Source: Gillisia sp. Hel_I_86 (GTDB lineage Bacteria; Bacteroidota; Bacteroidia; Flavobacteriales; Flavobacteriaceae). Taken from it: 64,000 bases of DNA. The position numbers and the translations under genes were made by a program. Shown here one piece after another: positions 1-6,615 of this stretch. The stretch spans positions 2,046,001 through 2,110,000 of the forward strand of contig NZ_VISE01000001.1 of NCBI RefSeq assembly GCF_007827275.1, read 5' to 3'. How positions within the stretch are numbered: position 1 is the stretch's first letter; each line of letters starts with the position of its first letter. The notes under the pieces were generated by a model. That model saw only the letters and a list, made by a program, of their open reading frames with translations. It was not told the DNA's origin and searched no databases.

Positions 1-2
1 AT

Positions 3-347
3 GAGCAACTTAAAATTTTATGTGTTAATAATTCTAATTGGGATTTCAATTATTACATTGCTATGTCGATTAGTCCCCGCGCCCGTCTTTCAATAATTGC
101 GAGGAACTTTTGGAAAAACAAATCAAGTCTTATGGATATTATAAAAGAAGCAAAAAAATTTGAAAAGTCTAAGATGAGCAATATGTCCACAAGCGATCGT
201 GTTGCCGCTTCCCGTAAAGCAAAAAAGTTGATATTGGCCATCAACGAAATCTACAAAGAAACTGGAGATCCAATCTTAATGGACTTAATGAAACTACTTA
301 CAACAAAGAAGAAGAAGATTGAGGTTAGGTTGAAAGGCAGACAATAA
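3..347 (+). CDS. Partial hypothetical protein, N-terminus outside the window
   Basis: The third frame is open from the first full codon (base 3) to the stop at 345-347, so this is probably the C-terminal 114 residues of a longer protein; an ATG at 63 would give 94 residues. The product is basic and helical: a middle rich in Lys, Glu and Ser, and a Lys-rich tail. I do not recognise the family. A 31-codon ORF starting at base 1 in another frame encodes a hydrophobic peptide and may be chance. The gene converges with the metal operon that ends at 576. Confidence 0.4.
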   Translation, partial: EQLKILCVNNSNWDFNYYIAMSISPRARLSIIARNFWKNKSSLMDIIKEAKKFEKSKMSNMSTSDRVAASRKAKKLILAINEIYKETGDPILMDLMKLLTTKKKKIEVRLKGRQ

Positions 348-575
348 TTTTTTTAAATCAAGTAAACGGGAAAAGTAGCTAATGTTTATAAGATAGCGAG
401 AGAAAATGCCAATAAAAGATATTCCATAAATAAGGATAATAAAGTGCACTTAAATGAGTATACAACATTGGTTTCTTGTTAGTAGCAGGCAATTTTTGGC
501 GTAGCGTAGGCTGGTGCGAATTGCAATTGTGTATGGCTTTAGCATTGGCTGTCCTTTGTATATTGTTTCTATTAA
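348..575. other. Convergent intergenic stretch with a palindromic 3'-end motif
   Basis: No gene is visible. Bases about 495-545 form an imperfect palindrome (GGCGTAGCG...GCGAATTGCAATTGTG...GGC) just 3' of the minus-strand CcdA-like gene. It differs in sequence from the repeats further right but holds the same position relative to a stop codon, so it may be another 3'-end recombination or termination element. Confidence 0.3.
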
Positions 576-1262
576 TTATAGATAGAAACTAAAAACCCTA
601 AAAAAATAAAAGCTTAAATAAAGAAGGGCAATTCCACTTATTATTTGAATACTTTTTCTCAACCAAGATAATTTTGCGAGTTTCGAAACAAAACTAGAAA
701 ATAAGCCAACTGCCAAAAAAGGAAGTCCTCTACCAATACCAAAACTGAAAGCTAGAAGTAATCCATAAAGTAAACTTGCTTTTGCAACCGCAAAGGATAA
801 TAAAAGCAATAAAGGAGCCGCTGATGTACCTAAACTAAAAATAAATCCATAAATGAATGAACCTCCAATTCCTGGTGTGCGTAAAGATTCAAGTTGTCTT
901 ACACGTAAATAGGGTCCGTAAAATGCAATTCCTGCGGCAACCAACGATATTATTCCCATCCCTAAAGCCCAATATTTTCCAAATACTTCAGTCAGGAAAA
1001 TACCGGAATACCCAGCAATGGCCCCTAATAATGTCAAACAAAGAACAATACCTATAAAAAACGAAAAAGTTACTGCAAACCCTGTTTTTGATTCTCGAAC
1101 AGAAGTACTTCCCACATAACCTGCAAATCCAAGACCAACTGGTAGTGTGCAAGGGCAAACACCACTTGAAATCAATCCTGCTAGAAAGGCAATACCTAAA
1201 CTGAATATTGAACCATCTTGAAAAGTAGCGGTAAATCCATTTAAAAAACGCTCTAGGTTCAT
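576..1262 (-). CDS. CcdA/DsbD-like membrane protein of a metal operon
   Basis: A 228-residue polytopic membrane protein of the CcdA/DsbD transmembrane family, which passes reducing equivalents from cytoplasmic thioredoxin across the inner membrane. It has about six hydrophobic segments. The first contains GVCPCTLP, matching the Cys-Pro motif of this family. It is the last gene of a four-gene minus-strand operon and overlaps the HMA lipoprotein gene by four bases (ATGA), which suggests translational coupling. The company of two HMA domains and a cysteine-rich thioredoxin-like protein suggests heavy-metal handling rather than cytochrome c maturation. Which metal (Hg, Cu or other) cannot be told from the sequence. 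Confidence 0.75.
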   Translation of the reverse strand: MNLERFLNGFTATFQDGSIFSLGIAFLAGLISSGVCPCTLPVGLGFAGYVGSTSVRESKTGFAVTFSFFIGIVLCLTLLGAIAGYSGIFLTEVFGKYWALGMGIISLVAAGIAFYGPYLRVRQLESLRTPGIGGSFIYGFIFSLGTSAAPLLLLLSFAVAKASLLYGLLLAFSFGIGRGLPFLAVGLFSSFVSKLAKLSWLRKSIQIISGIALLYLSFYFFRVFSFYL

Positions 1263-1591
1263 TGAGGTAATTTTTTCACATTTCCGGCTTTATATCCAAT
1301 TTCATCAATAGATTGCATTATTTTATTTAATGAAATATTTTCTGGATTGTATTGTACAGTGGCACTTTTGTTTTCAAGACTAACGTTTACTTCAGTTATG
1401 CCGTTTAAATCAGAAAGTGTTTTTTTTACTTTAGCTACGCAAGCCATACAGCTCATCCCTTCAATAGAAACCTCTACGGACACGTTATTAGCTAGATTTG
1501 CATCTGTAAGCTTGCTTTTATCACTATTTTCATCACATCCTGATAAAAGCACAAATAGCATTAAAAATGAAGAGTAGAAAACAGCTTTCAT
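1259..1591 (-). CDS. HMA-domain lipoprotein (periplasmic metal binding)
   Basis: 110 residues with a lipoprotein signal peptide (lipobox LLSGC, Cys about 19), a short linker, and one heavy-metal-associated domain. Its GMSCMAC loop supplies the CxxC metal ligands, and the rest fits the ferredoxin-like HMA fold (VSLENKSATVQYNPENIS). Lipidation should place it on the outer face of the inner membrane or on the outer membrane, to bind a soft metal ion and pass it to the CcdA-like neighbour. It overlaps both neighbours by four bases, so the three genes are almost certainly co-translated. Confidence 0.8.
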   Translation of the reverse strand: MKAVFYSSFLMLFVLLSGCDENSDKSKLTDANLANNVSVEVSIEGMSCMACVAKVKKTLSDLNGITEVNVSLENKSATVQYNPENISLNKIMQSIDEIGYKAGNVKKLPQ

Positions 1592-2169
1592 ATAATCAAC
1601 TTTTTGGGTTCATATCCCGATTTGGTCAAGGTAGTTTCTATTTTTGATTCACTTATTTTATCGGGATTAAAATCCACTTGTACCGATTTATGCATCGCTT
1701 TGGTTTTTACTTTTTTAATTCCATCCAATTCTTTTAAAATGTCTGTTATTTTTTCGGCGCATCCTTGACAAACCATATTGTCAATTGTTAACGTTATAGT
1801 TTGCATAATTTCTTCTGTATTTGTTTGTAGAAATTCATAAATAGTTTCAATTTCTTTCATTTTGTCGGTAAGTTCATATAGGTTCAAATCAGGGAATTGC
1901 TTTCTAATCACAGCAATTTTTTCTTCCTGTCCACAATTGCCAGGGCAACTCTCTAACGCCTCCGCAATTTTGATCGCCAAAGTTTTTCTGAACACTTCGT
2001 CTAGCAGTAGGTATTGCGCTTTATCAAAGCCTTTATTGACCGCTTTAAATTGATTTAATATTTGGGCAGGATCATTACTTTCATCAAGCATTTTTATCAC
2101 GCCCTCAACCTGTCCTTTTAGGGAATTCAAACGGTCTTTTAGATCTTTAGTCAAATCTTTTGGTAGCAT
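1588..2169 (-). CDS. CsoR-like repressor fused to an HMA domain
   Basis: 193 residues. Residues 1-70 resemble the all-helical CsoR/RcnR (DUF156) repressor fold (DRLNSLKGQVEGVIKMLDE, then ILNQFKAVNKGFDKAQ). The usual Cys ligand in helix 2 is not visible; instead a CPGNC motif lies near residue 95. Residues 122-193 are an HMA domain with MVCQGC. Free-standing CsoR proteins are about 90-120 residues, so this is a fusion of a metal-sensing repressor with a metal chaperone domain. It probably regulates its own operon; a strong inverted repeat lies 15 bp upstream of its start. The CsoR assignment rests on pattern only. Confidence 0.65.
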   Translation of the reverse strand: MLPKDLTKDLKDRLNSLKGQVEGVIKMLDESNDPAQILNQFKAVNKGFDKAQYLLLDEVFRKTLAIKIAEALESCPGNCGQEEKIAVIRKQFPDLNLYELTDKMKEIETIYEFLQTNTEEIMQTITLTIDNMVCQGCAEKITDILKELDGIKKVKTKAMHKSVQVDFNPDKISESKIETTLTKSGYEPKKLII

Positions 2170-2183
2170 AATGATTTCAGTTA

Positions 2184-2224
2184 AATATATTCCAAACGCT
2201 CATTTACAGCATTTGGAATATATT
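2184..2224. promoter_or_regulatory. Inverted repeat upstream of the CsoR-HMA gene (operator or attenuator)
   Basis: Two 16-bp arms (2184-2199 and 2209-2224), complementary at 15 of 16 positions around a 9-bp spacer, sit between the thioredoxin-like gene and the CsoR-HMA gene, 15 bp before the latter's ATG. The arms are AT-rich with a TTCCAAAYGC core. It could be a repressor operator or an intra-operon hairpin that lowers expression of the downstream three genes. Confidence 0.6.
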
Positions 2225-2247
2225 GATGATAAATTTAGCAACTTCTT

Positions 2248-2520
2248 TTATAATGCTTTTCCAATTCCTGCAGCGATTAATTCATCTTTGTTTACTCCTC
2301 TGTCTTTACAACAAGTAAGCAATTTTCCATTTACGGCTACTGCAGGCAAAGAAGTAATATTGTATCCCTTCATTTTGTCAATACATATCTTAGAGTCACA
2401 TTGCTCAATTGTATTATAAACTGTTACCTCGCAAGAGTCGCAAGCCATTTCTTTTACCATTTTTACCACTGGTTCACATATTGGGCATCCAGCTGTAAAT
2501 ACTTCAATTTGTCGTTTCAT
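2248..2520 (-). CDS. Cysteine-rich thioredoxin-fold protein of the metal operon
   Basis: A 90-residue cytosolic protein of glutaredoxin/thioredoxin-like length. It opens with a beta strand and a CPIC redox motif at residues 14-17, has a cis-Pro-type SLPAVAVNGK segment near residue 60, and carries four further cysteines in pairs (CDSC, CDSKIC) plus a CC pair near residue 70. Small proteins of this kind are common beside mer and other metal genes in Bacteroidota and are thought to bind metal or reduce a partner. It is the first gene of the minus-strand operon, 78 bp before the CsoR-HMA gene; the gap holds the inverted repeat. Confidence 0.65.
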   Translation of the reverse strand: MKRQIEVFTAGCPICEPVVKMVKEMACDSCEVTVYNTIEQCDSKICIDKMKGYNITSLPAVAVNGKLLTCCKDRGVNKDELIAAGIGKAL

Positions 2521-2725
2521 CTTTTTAAGATTTTAATTATTAAAATTAATTACACTACAAAGATGGGGTCGGTATAGGGGAGGTCTCCAAATTTATTTTT
2601 AATTATTTTCTGTTTATGATCAAGGGTTGAAAAAATTAGGCTCTTTTGGTTTTTCAGCGTTGGGCTTGTGTGTCGGAAAAAATCAAATGTACCTAATGCG
2701 AGGTGGGCTTCTCTGCTTCCAACTA

Positions 2726-2841
2726 ACGACAGTCTGTCTAAAAACTAAAAATACTCACCTTAGAATGATGTATTTCAATTTTTTCAAAAATACCTGCCCG
2801 AATACTTTACGTATGACAAGAGGTTTTTAGAAAGTCTGACG
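2726..2841. repeat. MITE-like segment with imperfect terminal inverted repeats
   Basis: The left end reads CAGTCTGTCTAAAAAC (about 2729-2744). The reverse complement of the right end (about 2824-2840) reads CAGACTTTCTAAAAAC, a 14 of 16 match. The ~115-bp body encodes nothing. The left-end motif recurs once more at about 3679-3695 (CAGTCTGTCTAATAACC) without a partner. A small non-autonomous insertion is the likeliest reading; no clear target duplication was found. Confidence 0.45.
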
Positions 2842-2993
2842 GTCTTCTTTTAACGCAAGTAGCGTGGAATGGGGACGCTCCCGATGCTATTGGGACTGTC
2901 GGCTTTGTTGTTGGTTACTTGGTGCCTAAAATAACACTTTTCACTAAAATGCCCGCTATTTGCCGTTTACTGACTTGTTGTGCAACGTATTTT
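2839..2993. repeat. Dispersed repeat R1 (attC-like, 3' of a minus-strand gene)
   Basis: The fullest copy of a family seen also at 4700, 6451 and 14134. Shared blocks in order on the plus strand: ACGGTC, TTTAACGCAAGTRGCGTGG, CTCCCGATRGCTATTGGGACTG, TCGGCTTTGTTGTT, CTAAAATAACACTTTTCAC and TGCCCGCTATTTGC. R1 ends GACTTGTTGTGCAACG, ten bases from the stop codon (3003) of the minus-strand ORF above it. Read on the minus strand it therefore begins right after that gene's stop. Internal arms can fold into a long imperfect hairpin. Confidence 0.7.
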
Positions 2994-3002
2994 TTAATTA
3001 TG

Positions 3003-3185
3003 TTAATCTTTTTTATGTTCTTGTTCAGTATGATTTTGATTTCCATTAACCATTTTATCTTCATCATACATTGCATTGGATATTCCTATCATAAATGCGG
3101 TAATGATTAATAGAATTTTTCTTTTTATCCAATAGATAAAATGCTGGGATTTCTCCAGATTGGTTTTGTTTTTTTGTTTATACAT
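3003..3185 (-). CDS. Small membrane protein, unknown
   Basis: 60 residues: a basic N-terminus, one transmembrane segment (ILLIITAFMIGISNAMY) and an acidic, Asn/His-rich tail (DEDKMVNGNQNHTEQ). I do not recognise the family. It follows the next gene upstream by 34 bp on the same strand and ends ten bases before repeat R1, so the pair looks like the coding part of one mobile unit. Confidence 0.45.
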   Translation of the reverse strand: MYKQKNKTNLEKSQHFIYWIKRKILLIITAFMIGISNAMYDEDKMVNGNQNHTEQEHKKD

Positions 3186-3219
3186 TTTGGTAATGATAAA
3201 TGATTAGATATTTATTTTA

Positions 3220-3639
3220 TCATTGTATGCAGTAGGGTGCATATTTGCATAGAAAAGTAAATCCGTTCGATGCTATGTATAAACTTGAATATTGATTACT
3301 GGATGTGATTATTTTGTTTAAAAATGCACGTTGAACTATCTCTGTATTTATCTTTTGGTAAAGCTCAATTCGTAATTTTAAAATAATTTGAGTTTGAGTA
3401 TTAAAAGCCTTTTTTAAATTTTGATATGTAAATAATGCAATTGAAAATAATTTTTCCAAAAGGGTTTTTCCAGTATAGACATACAATTCCGAAGTTTTAT
3501 GACTAAATTTTTTTCTAGTATTAACATATGAAACCTGATGAAAGTTTGCAGAATTTATTCGTGAATATATAGAACACTCGTTAACCGTCAGACCGAAAAT
3601 CAGAAGGAAGGAAATCAGATATTTTATATACTTCATCAA
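3220..3639 (-). CDS. Secreted hypothetical protein, metal-efflux cassette type
   Basis: 139 residues with an N-terminal hydrophobic signal (residues 6-20), followed by a mixed polar domain with motifs SELYVYTGKTLLEKLFS and FLNKIITSSNQYSSLYIAS. From memory, proteins of this appearance accompany cation-efflux genes in Flavobacteriaceae, but the function is unknown. No efflux pump is present here. It is followed by a small membrane-protein gene on the same strand. Confidence 0.55.
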   Translation of the reverse strand: MMKYIKYLISFLLIFGLTVNECSIYSRINSANFHQVSYVNTRKKFSHKTSELYVYTGKTLLEKLFSIALFTYQNLKKAFNTQTQIILKLRIELYQKINTEIVQRAFLNKIITSSNQYSSLYIASNGFTFLCKYAPYCIQ

Positions 3640-4026
3640 TTTATTTAGTTCAAATTATCAATTTGTGTCAATATGTTGCACAATGGCAGTCTGTCTAATA
3701 ACCAAAATCATCAAAATTAAAATCGGAATTTTTTTCATTTTTTTTTAATTTAGAGCTTGAAACATATAAAACTTACAGGTAACAATCTCCGTATATTCGT
3801 CAGTTGAGGTAGTTAATATACAGATTTGTCAGCTTAGGTTATATTTTCTTGATTTCTATATTTTTTCTTTTACCTGAATGGCCGCAATTGTGAATATGCG
3901 TTGTTGGAGGCATTTCGTTGTTTTCTAAGGCTTATTGTACAATACTCGGCTTTATATTAATTTACCTTCATTAATTTTTTATGCTGCTGGTCTATCTTTA
4001 ATTAATCAAAACTTTTATTAACCTGA
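3640..4026. other. Noncoding stretch, 387 bp
   Basis: No gene seen. It holds one unpaired copy of the CAGTCTGTCTAATAACC end motif near 3679 and, around 3885-3955, scattered GC-rich short palindromes (GGCCGCAATTGTG, CGTTGTTGGAGGC). These resemble, but do not match, the dispersed repeat. It lies 3' of the minus-strand lipoprotein gene. Confidence 0.35.
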
Positions 4027-4644
4027 CTAATCAATTCCATCTGCTACAGATTCCCCTTCTAAATTATTGAAAAACAAACCTGTCCAGGTGCCATCTAATT
4101 CTAATGTTTCTCCTGTAGTGGTTTCCCTAAATGTAGCTAAAAAACTAGCTTTATTTTTTCTGAGAAAAACAGTATAGTTAGAAGTTAATGTACTTCTTTG
4201 ATTGAGGGCAAAAGTATCTTTGAAATACCAGGAAAAAGGGAAAGATGATTCTTCTTGTGCCAATGGTACTTTAACACCTCCACCCAGGTAACTGTACTCT
4301 CCAGATAATAAACTTAACTCTTCTGGAATAGACACCTGCACCTCCAAGTAGTTAAGTCCTGTGAATGTTAGGGAATCATTAAATTTAAATATAGAACTTC
4401 CTTGTATATTCTTAAGTGGCTCAATGACTATCTCCATAATTGTATCCGAATCATTTCGAAAATAAAACTCGGGAATTTTTTTTTCTACTATACTTTGCCC
4501 ATCGTTTGTATTTAACTTCCATTGTACTGAAACTAATTCGTAGGATTTTAATTCTTGATCATTATTAATTAAAGTGTCGTCCTCGCTGCAAGATATAAAA
4601 CCAATGGATAAGAATAATGCGATAAATAATTTTGAAAGTTTCAT
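4027..4644 (-). CDS. Lipoprotein of unknown function
   Basis: 205 residues with a clear lipoprotein signal (lipobox GFISC, Cys 19). The mature part is predicted beta-rich, with a WKLN...DLNGT-like start, an FNDSLTFTG segment and a C-terminal ETLELDGTW strand. This suits a small calycin- or lipocalin-like beta barrel, but no family was recognised. It stands alone between noncoding stretches; the repeat-bearing unit of the next minus-strand gene lies upstream. Confidence 0.6.
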   Translation of the reverse strand: MKLSKLFIALFLSIGFISCSEDDTLINNDQELKSYELVSVQWKLNTNDGQSIVEKKIPEFYFRNDSDTIMEIVIEPLKNIQGSSIFKFNDSLTFTGLNYLEVQVSIPEELSLLSGEYSYLGGGVKVPLAQEESSFPFSWYFKDTFALNQRSTLTSNYTVFLRKNKASFLATFRETTTGETLELDGTWTGLFFNNLEGESVADGID

Positions 4645-4953
4645 TTTTTTGTTTTTATTTTTTCAATTTACATATAAGCTGGATTTCCCATAGTGGGTAA
4701 CGGTCTTCTTTTAACGCAAGTGGCGTGGAGTAGGCCCAGTATTTGCGATGAACCGATGTTGAACGAAAACACGGCTAGAAATTGTGGGATTTTAATTTGT
4801 CCCGACAGCATAATAGAACTTCTCCCTCCAACTAGCTCCCTGAAATTATCGTTTTACCCATAGAACCAAATCTACCGGATTCGTCAACACTATATTCAAC
4901 TCTTGCCTATCGGCGTGCCGAATGCTTAGTTGTTACAGTTTTTGTTTTATTAT
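4645..4953. other. Noncoding stretch containing repeat R2 and its extension
   Basis: No gene. Bases 4700-4762 match the two ends of the dispersed repeat with the middle missing. The remainder, to about 4935, is unrelated sequence ending in GTTGTTACAG, just 3' of the lipoprotein gene that stops at 4954. On the minus strand this unit begins GTAACAAC and ends GACCGTTAC, so its boundaries are inverted copies of each other. Confidence 0.45.
4700..4762. repeat. Dispersed repeat R2, internally shortened
   Basis: Begins ACGGTCTTCTTTTAACGCAAG, as R1 does, then TGGCGTGGAGTAGG, and jumps directly to the 3' block AGTATTTGCGATGAACCGA (compare CGCTATTTGCGATAAGCGA in R4). About 80 bp of the middle is missing compared with R1 and R3. 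Confidence 0.6.
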
Positions 4954-5622
4954 TTAATTCACAAACTCAAACTCTTCATAGACATTGTTTATTTTGATCA
5001 ATTTATCATTCTTAAAATATAGTTTAACAGAGTTTCTTCCATCTTTGTTAAAAGAGACATTTTCGAAAAAAGAAAAAAACCATTCATCGTAATTCTTCAT
5101 ATCTGGGTCATATGGTTTTGATAATAATTTAGGAGGAAGAGTAATTTGGTAGTCTTGATAAGTGGGTATTTGGTATATGGCAATTAATTTTTCTATTATA
5201 ATGTCAACAGAATCATCAATATTAATTGAGATATTATTTGGTTGGTTTTCGGGCCACTTTTGAACATAATCTAAAAGTCCTCCTCCTTTTTCTATGGAAA
5301 TCACTTTGTCTTCCTCAAAGGTTATTAAAATTCTTTCTAAAACCCCAAATGTTGTTTCTAATGATATTGAATTATATAGTGAAATATCACTTTGTATTTC
5401 TTCGGGCTTTGAATAAGGCTTTCTATAGGTTACATTTATAGTATTAAATTGTTTTTCAATATTTAATACTTGAAGTTGTTCATAAACTTCCGAAGGAGAG
5501 CTACCAATTTTAAGCGTCCATTTTTTCCCTTTTGTTATATTTTCAACTTGTGGAAAATCATCATCATTCATACAGGATAAGGAAAGCAATACTGTAAGGA
5601 GTAATAATACAATTTTTTGCAT
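4954..5622 (-). CDS. Lipoprotein of unknown function
   Basis: The open frame extends to 5709, but the ATG at 5620-5622 starts a proper lipoprotein signal (MQKIVLLLLTVLLSLSC), so I place the start there; 222 residues. The mature protein has two apparent repeats beginning near residues 40 and 130 (SPSEVYEQLQVLNI and DSVDIIIEKLIAIYQI), each followed by beta strands and a DKVIS/DKLIK hairpin. The function is unknown. It is divergent from the TetR-type gene at 5804 and followed on its own strand by repeat R2. Confidence 0.6.
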   Translation of the reverse strand: MQKIVLLLLTVLLSLSCMNDDDFPQVENITKGKKWTLKIGSSPSEVYEQLQVLNIEKQFNTINVTYRKPYSKPEEIQSDISLYNSISLETTFGVLERILITFEEDKVISIEKGGGLLDYVQKWPENQPNNISINIDDSVDIIIEKLIAIYQIPTYQDYQITLPPKLLSKPYDPDMKNYDEWFFSFFENVSFNKDGRNSVKLYFKNDKLIKINNVYEEFEFVN

Positions 5623-5803
5623 AAGGGGTTTATTTAAATTATTCCGAAGTGCTTTTTGGAATAGACATAAATATATTAATTTTCCCGTTATAGGGAAAAT
5701 ATTAATCAAGATTTTTTTTATTCGATTTATGGTATATTTTTCATCCTCTCAAGCTTTATATTTACAAATAGATATTTTTCATCTATTACCAATATGAGAT
5801 GCC

Positions 5804-6421
5804 ATGGTTAGAAAAAAGTACAAAGGAGAAATCAATGATAAGGAACGGTCAAAACAAAAACTTATAAATGCAGTAGGGAAAGTTCTTAAAACCAAAGGTT
5901 ATACAGGATTAACTGCAACGAATATTGCGAAAGCAGCAGGTTTAAGTCGCCGTCTTATTACCATTTATTTCGATTCTGTTGATGATTTGATAGAAATTTA
6001 TGTTAGAAACAAAGATTATTGGACAGCGGCTTCTGGGAAAGTAGGGGAAATGATGAATGGAAATGAAAGTAGGGATACTAGAAAAATGATTGATTATATT
6101 CTGCAAAATCAACTGGATTATTTTTATAATAATTCTGAAATGCAAAAAATAATTTTGTGGGAAATTAGCGAAAAGACCAAAATCATGTATGATGTTTGTG
6201 AGGAGAGAGAGCGTCTTGGTTCCAAAGTTTTCGCGTTAGCCGATAAAGAGTTTGAGGGTAAAGATATAAGAGCAGTATCAGCAATATTGGTTGCTGGTAT
6301 TTATTATATGGTACTTCATGCGAAATCGACCGACACATTATTTTGCGAGATTGATATAAATCAACCAGAAGGGATGAAAAGAATTAAAAATGCAATTAGT
6401 TTAATACTAGAAAATACATAG
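5804..6421 (+). CDS. TetR/AcrR-family transcriptional regulator
   Basis: 205 residues. Residues 15-62 form the TetR helix-turn-helix (ATNIAKAAGLSRRLITIYF). The C-terminal ligand domain is helical and unlike any I can name. It starts at an ATG in AATATGAGATGCCATGG; an upstream ATG at 5794 is out of frame. It is divergent from the lipoprotein gene (181-bp gap), which it might control, and converges with repeat R3 and the IS element. The ligand is unknown. Confidence 0.8.
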   Translation: MVRKKYKGEINDKERSKQKLINAVGKVLKTKGYTGLTATNIAKAAGLSRRLITIYFDSVDDLIEIYVRNKDYWTAASGKVGEMMNGNESRDTRKMIDYILQNQLDYFYNNSEMQKIILWEISEKTKIMYDVCEERERLGSKVFALADKEFEGKDIRAVSAILVAGIYYMVLHAKSTDTLFCEIDINQPEGMKRIKNAISLILENT

Positions 6422-6450
6422 AAAAAGACATTTTTTTTCAAATTGTTGCC

Positions 6451-6590
6451 GACGGCCTTTAACGCAAGTGGCGTGGAGGAAGGACGCTCCCGATAGCTAT
6501 TGGGACTGTTGGCTTAGGTGGTTTTTACTTGATCCCTAAAATAGCACTTTTCACCAGAATACCCGCTATTTGCTGTTTGCCGACTTAAGT
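6451..6590. repeat. Dispersed repeat R3 (attC-like)
   Basis: Carries all family blocks: ACGGCCTTTAACGCAAGTGGCGTGG, a near-perfect CCCGATAGCTATTGGG palindrome, CTAAAATAGCACTTTTCACC and ACCCGCTATTTGC, ending GTTTGCCGACTTAAG. The ends (GTTGCCGAC at 6445 and GCCGACTTAA at the right) differ from those of the other copies. Once the IS is removed in silico, the stop codon of the minus-strand gene falls at 6594, four bases from this repeat. Confidence 0.7.
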
Positions 6591-6607
6591 TTTTTATTTA
6601 GTGTTTA

Positions 6608-6615
6608 ATATTTTC
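6608..6615. repeat. 8-bp target site duplication, left copy
   Basis: ATATTTTC directly precedes the left terminal inverted repeat of the IS and is repeated exactly at 7491-7498 after the right end. Eight bases is the length known for IS1595-family elements. Confidence 0.92.

Larger units (their letters stand above)
2521..3002. other. Noncoding stretch with a promoter region, a MITE-like insertion and repeat R1
   Basis: No convincing gene. Bases 2545-2590 hold the probable promoter of the metal operon: on the minus strand a CATCTTTG element resembles the Bacteroidota -7 box, preceded by a C-rich ACCTCCCCTATACC tract that could be an operator. Bases 2726-2841 are bounded by imperfect inverted repeats, and 2839-2993 is dispersed repeat R1. 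ORFs spanning these parts cross repeat sequence and look like chance. Confidence 0.5.

Noticed and set aside
2627-3110. Two plus-strand ORFs (2627-2830, 2919-3110)
   Set aside because: They cross repeat and inverted-repeat sequence, have no family signature, and one is antisense to a better minus-strand ORF.
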